A stretch of 41,480 nt of DNA from Clostridia bacterium (GTDB lineage Bacteria > Bacillota > Clostridia > Christensenellales > Aristaeellaceae): contig JAFZOG010000157.1 of NCBI GenBank assembly GCA_017550745.1, forward strand, positions 1-41,480. The letters are read 5' to 3'. The translations under genes and the position numbers were made by a program. The notes under the pieces are model-generated. The model was given only the letters and a program-made list of their open reading frames with translations, had not been told where the DNA came from and searched no databases. This document shows, one piece after another, positions 32,392 to 40,600 of this stretch (position 1 is its first letter; every line of letters starts with the position of its first letter).

Positions 32392-32874
32392 ATGTACAGA
32401 AAGGTTACGCCCCGCTTCCAGATAACGAATGAAAGCCTGAAACTGCAGCGCCGCGTGCTGCTGGCCACGTGCGCGGTGCTGTTGATTGTCATCGCTGTAT
32501 TGGCCTTTTTCACCATTCGGAATATGAATTACCAGGGGAAGGTGCAGAGCCAGATCAGCCAGCGCATGTACAGCGCTTCCGCTTCTGCCATCGAGGAAGT
32601 GAGCAAGCTGGGCAGCATCGTCACCTCCAACGCCTCCGCGCGGCTTGCCCGAGTGCGCCAGTATGTATATTATATGGACCAGCTGAACAGCATCAGCATT
32701 TCCCTGGCCGGCGGCGAGGGCGGCAGGCAGGTGGGCGCGGACTATTTCACCACCCTGTACGCCGATCTTGAAACGATGGAAAACCTGCTGCAGCTTTCCA
32801 CCACCTCCACGCTGGACGCGCGGACGCTGCTGCAAAACCATCTGACCGAGCTGCAAAACGCGCTTCCGCGTTAA
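32392..32874 (+). CDS. small single-helix membrane protein, unknown
   Basis: 160-residue protein that I do not recognise. A basic N-terminus (residues 1-23) is followed by one strong membrane helix (about 24-45) and an outward or periplasmic-facing helical part rich in Ser, Ala, Gln and Leu (about 50-160), probably coiled coil. The layout is like the sensing part of a two-component or chemoreceptor protein but there is no signalling domain. GAAAGGTG lies before ATG 32392. Its stop overlaps the stop of the converging thioesterase gene by 4 bases. Confidence 0.75.
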   Translation: MYRKVTPRFQITNESLKLQRRVLLATCAVLLIVIAVLAFFTIRNMNYQGKVQSQISQRMYSASASAIEEVSKLGSIVTSNASARLARVRQYVYYMDQLNSISISLAGGEGGRQVGADYFTTLYADLETMENLLQLSTTSTLDARTLLQNHLTELQNALPR

Positions 32875-33293
32875 TCCTCTCCGGGGATCAGCGCTTCAAT
32901 CGCCGCGCAGAATGCCGGCATCTGCCGTTTCATCCGCACAAAATGGCCTTCCCGATTCAAAAACACATGCTCAGACCGGGCGGAGCACACCTGCTCCCCG
33001 GTCTTTTTGCTGCGCATATCGTAGCGGATCGCCAGCACGACCCCGTTAAAGGACACGGGCGTGACGGCGATCACCGCATCATCCCCAAATACGCAGGGCT
33101 TTAAGTATTCGCAGGAAACGGATTTAACCGGAGACACCACGCCGTTTTTCTCCATTTCCGCATATGGAAAGCCAAGCTTATCCATAAAGTCGATCCGTGC
33201 TTCTTCCATCCAGCGGATATAGTTGCTGTGATGCGCAACGCCCATCATATCCGTTTCATAGTACTGCACTTTATGGGTGTAAGGATTCAGCAT
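32871..33293 (-). CDS. hot-dog acyl-CoA thioesterase (YbgC/FcbC-like)
   Basis: 140-residue hot-dog fold thioesterase. The active-site helix region YYETDMMGVAHHSNYIRWMEEARIDFM holds the catalytic Asp (about residue 15), as in 4-hydroxybenzoyl-CoA/YbgC-type enzymes, followed by SVSCEYLKPC and the GEQVCSARSEHVFLNREG end strand. The length is typical. It hydrolyses acyl-CoA; the acyl group is unknown. ATG 33293 is preferred (GGAGG 6 bases upstream), and it overlaps the preceding Cys-rich gene by 7 bases. Longer frames upstream read through that gene. Confidence 0.9.
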   Translation of the reverse strand: MLNPYTHKVQYYETDMMGVAHHSNYIRWMEEARIDFMDKLGFPYAEMEKNGVVSPVKSVSCEYLKPCVFGDDAVIAVTPVSFNGVVLAIRYDMRSKKTGEQVCSARSEHVFLNREGHFVRMKRQMPAFCAAIEALIPGED

Positions 33294-33616
33294 TCTTCTC
33301 CTCCTTCCCTGTACAGCGATGTATGAAAGGGTTTCCCGGACGGCGGCCCTTCTTCCCCATCCTGCCTTCGGATGGATTGGAGGCCGGGGGCGGCCACCTG
33401 GCCGGAAGCGTCCTCCGCCGCGCAATTGCGCAGGAAAAAAACCTGTTCGCCCGGCGTTTCCCTCTTCAGGGCCAGAACAGCTTCCCGGCTCAGCGCCTGT
33501 CCGTCGCCCTGGCAGGCGTAGCAGCGGTATAAGCATTCCGGACATACGCAGCAATTGTCCCGTTCAGAATGCACCATATAGGAATCCGCAGCGCATTTGG
33601 GGCATCCGCAGCGCAT
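33287..33616 (-). CDS. small Cys-rich zinc-ribbon-like protein
   Basis: 109-residue protein, not recognised. The N-terminal half is packed with Cys: MRCGCPKC, NCCVCPECLYRCYAC, three or four CxxC knuckles suited to one or two zinc sites. The C-terminal half is polar with no clear fold. I place the start at ATG 33616, as GGAGG is 8 bases upstream; ATG 33622 would be too close. Coupled to the thioesterase gene by overlap, so they are expressed together. It may be an accessory or nucleic-acid-binding protein; nothing more can be said. Confidence 0.65.
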   Translation of the reverse strand: MRCGCPKCAADSYMVHSERDNCCVCPECLYRCYACQGDGQALSREAVLALKRETPGEQVFFLRNCAAEDASGQVAAPGLQSIRRQDGEEGPPSGKPFHTSLYREGGEEC

Positions 33617-33718
33617 GGGCATCACCTCCGCTTTGTCTTTGGGCTTATAGTGTATCCTATTTTCCACAGCCGCGCAAGCGGGAATTTCCATAAAACAGGC
33701 ATGGTTACCATTCTGCTA
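33617..33718. other. short gap, no gene
   Basis: Upstream region of the Cys-rich gene, with weak promoter-like TACACT/TATAAG boxes on the minus strand near 33647-33655. No open frame is supported. Confidence 0.4.
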
Positions 33719-33936
33719 TTATTGCTCCCCCAATTTATTCTTGAATTTGATTTAATTTAACTAACTCACTCTGTCATGACTTCGCCGCGCCTATACGGAT
33801 GGCGCGTGCGAAGAATCTCCTTCGTAAAACAACAACAGAGGACGAGGTATATCCTTCGCTACCGCTTCGCGGTGCTCAGGATGACAGGGTGGGTTGATTT
33901 CACGAAATAATTCAAGAATTAATTGGTACAGCAATA
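33719..33936. mobile_element. MITE-like element with imperfect terminal inverted repeats
   Basis: A roughly 218-bp segment is bounded by inverted arms: 33719-33746 (TATTGCTCCCCCAATTTATT...) and 33909-33936, about 24 of 28 bases complementary. Inside is a hairpin, CTTCGC/GCGAAG with GCGCC/GGCGC (33779-33813), and the segment CCTTCGCTACCGCTTCGC...GCTCAGGATGACAGG (about 33852-33886), a type of sequence that is dispersed in many bacterial genomes. There is no transposase and no target-site duplication was confirmed, so mobility is inferred from structure only. Confidence 0.55.
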
Positions 33937-33945
33937 GCAACCAGG

Positions 33946-34016
33946 CAAGGGGAACGCTGGGGCTGTTCGTCCCGAACCAGGGGCCTTTGATCCGCAGCGC
34001 CCAGCGCAACCCCTTG
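33946..34016. repeat. long imperfect hairpin, related to edge repeats
   Basis: CAAGGGG-AA-CGCTGGG (33946-33961) pairs with CCCAGCG-CAA-CCCCTTG (34000-34016), 14 pairs around a small internal loop. On the minus strand it contains GCTGGGCGCTGCG (34005-33993), identical to 41199-41211, and GGGACGAACAG like 173-183. It is probably a third member of the repeat family at the window edges. Confidence 0.6.
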
Positions 34017-34085
34017 CAGCTTTTCTCAATACCTGAATAGTTACCAGCCATGTCTAAATCGTTTCATTTTTTGCTGTTTTTTGTA

Positions 34086-34114
34086 TTGACTTGCATATAG
34101 CGCCGTGCTATAAT
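34086..34114 (+). promoter_or_regulatory. promoter of the 34164 gene
   Basis: TTGACT (34086-34091), 17 bases, TATAAT (34109-34114) preceded by TGC; near-consensus. Confidence 0.85.
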
Positions 34115-34121
34115 CTGCCAG

Positions 34122-34136
34122 GTTACAAAATGTAAC
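34122..34136. promoter_or_regulatory. GTTACA palindrome at transcription start
   Basis: GTTACA-AAA-TGTAAC, perfect 6-base arms, starting 8 bases after the -10 box, where a repressor could block initiation. No regulator gene is adjacent. Confidence 0.45.
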
Positions 34137-34163
34137 AAAAACGCAAGAGGGAGTTTGGATACC

Positions 34164-34697
34164 ATGAAAAAACTGATTGCTCTGTTTTCACTTCTGTGCG
34201 TCATCGCGATGCCCTTTGCCGTGACAGCGGAAACCACCGTTCCCGAAATCAACTGGGCAGACATGGAACCTATCGTCAAAGCTTCCGAAATTTCCGGCAG
34301 TTTCTATTCTCTGAGCGACATGGGCCTCATGTTCTGGGTGCCCGACGGACTGGAACCCGTTGAGGTTTCCGAAGAAGACGCCGCCGCCGGCCGTTACGCC
34401 CTGCTGATGGACGAGGAAAAGACCTGCGCGCTTTCTATCGACACATTGTATATGGAAGGCATGACCCTGGATCAGGCCTATGAAAACGCTGTTGCCAACG
34501 GCATGAAGGAGCCTGAAATCGTCACCGTGAACGGCATCGGCACCCTGTCCTACACCAACGAAGCGGACGATATCGGCAGCATCGTGCTGGTGGATACCAA
34601 CTGCAACATGATCATCTTCTCCTTCGCTCCGTTCAGCGCGGATGGCGCGGAAATCGTTTTCAGCTTCATCGCCGCTTCCATCATGCCCCTGGAATAA
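34164..34697 (+). CDS. secreted protein of unknown function
   Basis: 177-residue exported protein, not recognised. Signal peptide MKKLIALFSLLCVIAMPFAVTA (cut after about residue 22), then an acidic mature part of about 155 residues with repeated beta-like pattern (GLMFWVPDGLEPVEV, CALSIDTLYMEGMTLDQAYENAVANG, GIGTLSYTNEADDIGSIVLVD). No Cys pair, anchor or catalytic motif is evident. GGGAG lies about 10 bases before ATG. It is a single gene with a strong promoter and terminator, hence probably well expressed. It could be a small binding or stress-related exoprotein; this is guesswork. Confidence 0.8.
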   Translation: MKKLIALFSLLCVIAMPFAVTAETTVPEINWADMEPIVKASEISGSFYSLSDMGLMFWVPDGLEPVEVSEEDAAAGRYALLMDEEKTCALSIDTLYMEGMTLDQAYENAVANGMKEPEIVTVNGIGTLSYTNEADDIGSIVLVDTNCNMIIFSFAPFSADGAEIVFSFIAASIMPLE

Positions 34698-34711
34698 GGA
34701 ATTGCATGTTC

Positions 34712-34739
34712 GCTCCCCTTTCAGCGGGGAGCTTTTTTT
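34712..34739 (+). terminator. terminator of the secreted protein gene
   Basis: GCTCCCC (34712-34718) pairs with GGGGAGC (34726-34732), followed by seven T; 14 bases after the stop. Confidence 0.92.
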
Positions 34740-34762
34740 GTGGGAAATCCCCCCATTGCCCC

Positions 34763-34791
34763 TTGCGAAAACCGGCGCAAATTGGTATGAT
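34763..34791 (+). promoter_or_regulatory. promoter of the DUF1015-rumA operon
   Basis: TTGCGA (34763-34768), 17 bases, TATGAT (34786-34791) preceded by TGG. A transcription start near 34798 leaves only a short leader that holds the GGAGG site. Confidence 0.65.
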
Positions 34792-34810
34792 GGACACGGA
34801 GGTGGAATGA

Positions 34811-36046
34811 ATGGACATGTTCAAGGATGTATGCGTTCGCCCGGGCGTTTTTTATCTGCCCGGCAACCGTGAAGATATGCGGGCCTGGCCCGTAGTCGCC
34901 TGCGACCAATACACCGCGCAGAAGGACGTATGGCGGCAGGCCTATGATTTTGTGGGCGAAAAGCCTTCCGCCCTGCGGCTGATCATTCCGGAAGCGTATC
35001 TGGATGAAAGCGATAAACGAATCCCACAGGCGCAGGCCGCGATGGACGCGTATCTGCAAAGCGGCGTGTTGGAGGAAGCCTTGCGCGGCATGGTGCTGGT
35101 CGAGCGGGTGACCCAGTCCGGCGCGCGGCTTGGCCTGGTGCTGACGGTTGACCTGGAGGCATACGATTTTGCCCCGGACAGTACGTCTGAAATCCGTCCT
35201 ACGGAAGGGACCATCGTTTCCCGCATTCCCCCCCGCCAGAAGGTGCGCCGGAACGCGAAGCTGGAATTATCCCATGTCCTGTTGTTATGCGACGACATCC
35301 GCCGCACGGTCATCGAGCCGGTGTATGCCCGGCGGGAAAGCCTGCGTTTACTGTATGATACGCCCCTCATGCTGAACGGCGGGCGCATCCGCGGCTGGGC
35401 AGTGGAGGAGGAAGCCGCTCTGGGGCAGGTCGCCTCCGCCATCCGGGGCTTGAAAGCCGCGCTGCCTGAAAACGGCATCCTGTTCGCCGTGGGCGACGGC
35501 AACCATTCCCTGGCCACCGCAAAAGCCCACTGGGAAGAAGTGAAAGCCGGCCTCACCGACGCGGAAAAGCAGGACCATCCCGCCCGCTTCGCCATGGCTG
35601 AGCTGAACAATATCTACGATGAAGCGCTGGTTTTCGAGCCCATCCACCGGGTGGTTTTTGATGCCACGGGGGACGCGGTCCTCTCCATGCTGAAGGCTGC
35701 CGGCCTCGTTGCCGATCAAGCGCACTCTGACCTGACGCTGGTCACGAAGCAAGGGGAGTTCCCCTTCCGGATCACAAACCCGCTTCATTCCCTGCCGGTG
35801 GGAACCGTTCAAACGCTCCTTGACCGCCAGAGCGGCCTGAACATCGACTATGTCCACGGAGACCAGGCGGTGCATGAGATCGTGGAAAAGGAAAACGCCG
35901 TCGGCATTTTGCTGCCGCCCATGGATAAAGCGCTGCTGTTCCCCGCCGTGGCGAAAGGAGGCCCTTTGCCCCGGAAAACCTTCTCCATGGGCGAAGCCAA
36001 CGAAAAACGCTATTACATGGAAGCAAGGAAAATCACGCGGGAGTAA
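34811..36046 (+). CDS. DUF1015 family protein
   Basis: 411-residue cytoplasmic protein of the DUF1015 family (PF06245), widespread in Clostridia with no proven function. Landmarks: GVFYLPGNREDMRAWPVVACDQYT near the start, SEIRPTEGTIVSRIPPRQ, FAVGDGNHSLATAKAHWE (about 227) and FARFAMAELNNIYDEAL, and the C-terminal NEKRYYMEARKI. GGAGG lies 8 bases before the ATG. It is followed after 6 bases by the RNA methyltransferase gene, so they share a transcript. Confidence 0.9.
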   Translation: MDMFKDVCVRPGVFYLPGNREDMRAWPVVACDQYTAQKDVWRQAYDFVGEKPSALRLIIPEAYLDESDKRIPQAQAAMDAYLQSGVLEEALRGMVLVERVTQSGARLGLVLTVDLEAYDFAPDSTSEIRPTEGTIVSRIPPRQKVRRNAKLELSHVLLLCDDIRRTVIEPVYARRESLRLLYDTPLMLNGGRIRGWAVEEEAALGQVASAIRGLKAALPENGILFAVGDGNHSLATAKAHWEEVKAGLTDAEKQDHPARFAMAELNNIYDEALVFEPIHRVVFDATGDAVLSMLKAAGLVADQAHSDLTLVTKQGEFPFRITNPLHSLPVGTVQTLLDRQSGLNIDYVHGDQAVHEIVEKENAVGILLPPMDKALLFPAVAKGGPLPRKTFSMGEANEKRYYMEARKITRE

Positions 36047-36052
36047 GGAAAC

Positions 36053-37399
36053 ATGCTGCGTAAAAACGATGAAATCACCGTGGAAATCGAGCGCTTCGGC
36101 GGTGAAATGGGCATTGCCCATGCGGACGGGATGACGCTGTTCGTCCAGGGCGCGCTGCCGGGAGAGACCGTCGTCGCCCGGGCGGAAAAGGTGAAAAGCA
36201 CCCACGCTTTTCTGAAAACCCTGTCCGTCCTCTCCCCCGCCCCCGGACGCGCTGAACCGCCCTGCCCGTATTATGAAAAATGCGGCGGATGCGTCTGCCA
36301 GCACATGACCTATGAAACCTCCCTGCAAATGAAGCAGGCGGTGGTGCAGGACGCCCTGTGCCGCATCGGCGGCTTGAAGGCGGATGTAAAGCCCGTGCTC
36401 GGCATGGATCCGCCCTGGCATTACCGCAACAAAACCGCCCTGCCCGTCAGCGGTGAAAAGGGCCGCCCGGCAATCGGTTTTTATTCTCCCCGCAGCCACC
36501 GGATCATTGATATCCGATCGTGCATGATTTCCCGGGAGGAAAGCGACGCGGTGGTGTCCGTGCTCCGCATGTGGATGGAAAAGTTTCAGGTGGAGCCTTA
36601 CAATGAAGCGTCCCGCCGCGGCCTGGTACGCCATATCATGAGCCGCGTTTCCCGCTCCGGCCAGGTGATGGCCGTGGTGATCGCCGCCAAAGCCATTCCC
36701 CACGAACGGGAATTGATCGCCATGCTCCGCGCCGGCGTGCCCGGGTTTTGTTCCCTTTTCCTGAACATCAACCGGCGGAATGACAACGTGATCATGGGCA
36801 ATGAAAGCCGCCTGCTCTGGGGAGAACCCCGGCTGACGGACACCCTCTGCGGCCTGAAATATGCCCTGTCGCCCCAGTCCTTTTTCCAGGTGAATCCCGT
36901 CCAGACGGAAAAGCTGTACCAAATCGCCCTGGACTATGCAAAGCTTACCGGGAACGAACTGGCCGCCGACCTCTATTGCGGCGCCGGCACCATTTCCCTG
37001 CTGCTTGCCCGGCACGCCCGAAAGGCCGTCGGCGTCGAAATCGTGCCCCAGGCCATCCGGGACGCGGAGGAAAACGCCCGGGCCAACGGCGTTAGCAACG
37101 TGGAATTTTATGCCGCCGCGGCGGAGGACCTGCTGCCTCAGCTGGTGGCCAAAGGCCTGCGCCCTGACGTGATTGTTCTCGATCCGCCCCGCAAAGGCTG
37201 CGAGGAAGCCGTCCTCCGCGCCATCGCCGAAGCCGCCCCCCGGCGCGTCGTTTATATCTCCTGCAATCCGGCCACCCTCGCCCGCGATGCCAAGATCCTC
37301 TGCGCTTCCGGCTATGCGCTGGCTGCCTGCCAGCCTGTGGATATGTTCTGCCAGACCGGGCATGTGGAGACGGTCTGTTTACTGACGCATAACGAATAA
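36053..37399 (+). CDS. 23S rRNA (uracil) C5-methyltransferase, RumA/RlmD family
   Basis: 448-residue SAM-dependent uracil-5 methyltransferase. An N-terminal TRAM domain (about 1-60) is followed by iron-sulfur ligands CPYYEKCGGC (71-80) and a fourth Cys in RSCMI (about 157), the SAM site ADLYCGAGTISLLLA (about 303), VLDPPRKGC and the catalytic Cys in YISCNPATLARD (about 403). In Firmicutes such proteins modify U747 and/or U1939 of 23S rRNA; which one cannot be told, so no gene symbol is given. A full complement of motifs and normal length. Terminators follow. Confidence 0.93.
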   Translation: MLRKNDEITVEIERFGGEMGIAHADGMTLFVQGALPGETVVARAEKVKSTHAFLKTLSVLSPAPGRAEPPCPYYEKCGGCVCQHMTYETSLQMKQAVVQDALCRIGGLKADVKPVLGMDPPWHYRNKTALPVSGEKGRPAIGFYSPRSHRIIDIRSCMISREESDAVVSVLRMWMEKFQVEPYNEASRRGLVRHIMSRVSRSGQVMAVVIAAKAIPHERELIAMLRAGVPGFCSLFLNINRRNDNVIMGNESRLLWGEPRLTDTLCGLKYALSPQSFFQVNPVQTEKLYQIALDYAKLTGNELAADLYCGAGTISLLLARHARKAVGVEIVPQAIRDAEENARANGVSNVEFYAAAAEDLLPQLVAKGLRPDVIVLDPPRKGCEEAVLRAIAEAAPRRVVYISCNPATLARDAKILCASGYALAACQPVDMFCQTGHVETVCLLTHNE

Positions 37400-37423
37400 A
37401 AAGGGCTGAAAAAGCCTGAAATA

Positions 37424-37452
37424 CCGGGGGCCTGTGCCATCCCGGCCTTTTT
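37424..37452 (+). terminator. terminator after the methyltransferase gene
   Basis: CCGGG (37424-37428) with CCCGG (37441-37445), an inner GGC/GCC pair and five T at 37448-37452; 25 bases after the stop. Confidence 0.75.
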
Positions 37453-37459
37453 CGCTCCG

Positions 37460-37477
37460 GGGGGACAGGGGTCCCCC
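37460..37477. repeat. second hairpin after the methyltransferase gene
   Basis: GGGGGAC (37460-37466) pairs with GTCCCCC (37471-37477) around a 4-base loop, followed by GTTTATG. A back-up terminator is possible. Confidence 0.55.
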
Positions 37478-37584
37478 GTTTATGTCCGTGGGAACATCAG
37501 CTTCCTGCCTCCTGTCTGAAAGCCTCCTATGTCGGGCTGAACCGCCGATTGTGAAGCATTGGGAAGCGGCAAGAAAAAAAATGG

Positions 37585-37613
37585 ATGACACATGGGCGCT
37601 GATGTGGTATACT
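37585..37613 (+). promoter_or_regulatory. promoter of the M16C peptidase gene
   Basis: ATGACA (37585-37590), 17 bases, TATACT (37608-37613) preceded by TGG; about 40 bases before the ATG. Confidence 0.8.
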
Positions 37614-37652
37614 CATGTGGAACGCATCATTCTGAATACGGAGGCCATCTTT

Positions 37653-40600
37653 ATGAAGAAATTCCTGTCTCTCCTGCTTGCGCTGGCCCTGGCGCTCTCC
37701 TGCGCTTCGGGCTTTGCGGAAGCGCTGCCCGCGGAAGCCAATTCCATTCCCCAGGTCGGGGACGTGGTAAACGGCTTTGAAGTGAAGGAGATCCGCGATT
37801 TCCCGCTGATCGGTGCGGATCTGGTGCTGTTCGAGCATCAAAGAACCGGCGGCAAGCTGCTCTGGATCGCCAATGAAGACACCAACCGGGCGTTCCTGAT
37901 GTCCTTCCCCACCCGTCCCAGCGACAATACCGGCCTGCCCCATGTGTTTGAGCACGCCACCATCTTCGGCTCAGACAAGTATCCCTCCACTACGCTGTTC
38001 TTCAGCATCGCGTACCAGACCTACAATACCTATGTAAACGCCTTTACCACAGACGCCTGCACCGGCTATCCCCTCGGTTCCCTGTCTGAGAAGCAGCTGC
38101 TGAACCTGGCGGATTACTATGTGGACGCCTGCTTCAATCCGCTCATCATGAGGGATGAGGGCATCTTCCGTACCCAAGCCTGGCATTATAAGCTGCCTGA
38201 CCTGGATGGCGAGCTGACCTACGAAGGCGTTGTGTATTCCGAGATGCAGGGTTCCATCACGCTTTCCCGGGCGGGGCTGCAGAATGCCAACAAGCTCACC
38301 TTCCCCGGCTCCTCGCTCTGCTATAACTACGGCGGCCTGCCGGAGAACATTCCGGATATGACGTATGAGGATGTGAAGAACTTCCACAACGAAAACTATC
38401 ACCCCTCCAACAGCTTCACCGTTCTCTACGGCCAGATTGAGGACTACGCCGCCTTCCTGGCCCTGCTGGACGAATACTTCGCGCCTTATGAAAAGGCGGA
38501 ATTTACCTTTGAAGAACCCGAATATACCCCCATTACGGAATCCGTGACCGCCGAATTCGGCTTCCCCATGGCCGAAGGAACGGATATCACCAACCAGACG
38601 CAGATCATCTACTATATCCCCTGCCCCGGCATGAAGGACGATACGGCGCAGGAATTCCTGATTGATCACCTCTGCCTCATGCTGAAAGAAAAAGCCTCCG
38701 TCCTCCAGCAGAGCTTCAAAAAAGCGTTCCCCGCCGGTTCCGTCAGCGCCGGCCGCGAAGTGGCCGCGCCGGACGACGCCATCATTTTCGAGGCTTCCGG
38801 CATGAACCGGGGCGACGCCGAACAGTTCAAGGCGCTGGTGGACGACGCGCTGAGGGACGTGGCCGCAAACGGCTTCCCCCAGGACATGGTGGACAGCGCC
38901 ATGGCCAGCCTGAATATCTCCACCAAGCTGGCGCCTGAAAACGGCAATCCCGTTGAAACCATATTGTACAACTTCGTGTATTATTACGCCGTGACCGGCA
39001 ATCCTTTCCGCTATGCCGAAAACGTTGACTCCCAGTCCGCCATCGACCGGGAAAACAGGGATGGGCTGCTGAAGGAAGCTGCCGCGAAGTGGCTGGCTGA
39101 CAAGGAGCTTTACACCCTCACCACCACCTATCCCGCCCCCGGCGAAAAGGAAAAGCAGGACGCCGCCCTCAAAGAAAAGCTGGCGGAAATCAAGGCATCC
39201 ATGACCCAGGAAGAGCTGCAGGCCATCGTGGACGCCACCAACGCCCCGGCCAAGGATGAGGACAACAGCGAACTGATGGCGAAGATTCAGGCCGTCACCG
39301 TGGACAGCCTGCCCGAAGAGATCAAGACTTACGCCGTCAACGACTTTACTGATGAAAACGGCCTCCGCCATATCGAAGTGCCCGCCGCTGTGGACGGCAT
39401 CGGCTATATTTCCCTCTTCCTGGACGCCGCCGCCCTGCCCCAGGAGGACATTCACTGGATGCGCCTCTACACCCGCCTGCTGGGCCAGCTGGACACTGAC
39501 CGGCACACCAAGGAAGAACTGGACGTGCTCATCAGGCGCTACCTGTATAATAAAACCACCGGCGTCGACCCCGGCGATCAAGGCGACAGCATCCATCCTT
39601 ACATGGTAGCCCAATGGTTTGCCCTGGACGACGACCTCGCCGCCGGGTATGATCTGATGGAAGAACTGCTTTTCCATACCCGCTTCGATGACACGCAGAA
39701 GCTGATGGAGCAGGTGCAGGCGCAGAAGACCTCCGTGCGCGCCGAAATCAACGGCAGCCCTTTCAATATCATGCTTTACCGCGGCATGGCGGACAACTCT
39801 TCCTTCTACCGCTACTATAGCTACATAAATTTCCTGGAGTACTATGCTTTCCTGGGTGAACTGGAAACCATGCTGAACGAAAACCCCGAGGAAGTGACGA
39901 AGCGCTTTGAAGCGATTCAGTCCTTCTTCCACAACAACGCGGGCGCTGTCGCGGCTTTCGCGGGCAATGAGCAGAGCATCGAAGTGAACCGTCCCCTGGC
40001 CGACGCTTTTATGGCAAAGCTGGATCATGTGGAGCGGGAGCCCGCGGAATATGACCTGCCCGTGGGCGCTCGGCGGGAAGCCCTGATCGTCGATGGCAAC
40101 ATCCAGTACAACAATGTGATCGCTACGGTCGATGATTTGGGCCTGGTCGGCTACGACGCGGGCCTGTCCGCCATCACCCAACTGGTAAGTGACCAGGTGC
40201 TGATGCCCATCCTGCGGGATCAGATGGGCGTATACACGCCGGTGAACGAAATGGTCGAAAAGAATGGCAGCATGTACCTGCTTTCCTTCCGCGACCCCAA
40301 TGTGAAGGAAACCTTCGACGTGTACGCTTCCCTGCCGGAGCTCATCGCCGCGTTGGACGTGGATCAGGAATCGCTGGACGGCTACATCATGAGCGTTTAT
40401 TCCAGCCTGGCCAAGCCCAATGGCGAACTGGCCGGCGCGATCAACGCACTTTCGGACACGCTGAACGGAAAGGCGCTTGACCGAAATCTGGACTATATGC
40501 GCCAGCTCAAGGCGCTCAAGCCTGATTCAGTGAAAGCCGCCGCGGAGATTTACCGGAAAGCCTGGGAAAACGGCGTCCGCTCCACCGCGGGCAGCGCCGC

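Noticed and set aside
35348-37363. Long minus-strand open frame (671 codons)
   Set aside because: Antisense to the DUF1015 and methyltransferase genes, which have clear family motifs; no ribosome site.
37971-40181. Long minus-strand open frame (736 codons)
   Set aside because: Antisense to the M16C gene; composition typical of a shadow frame.
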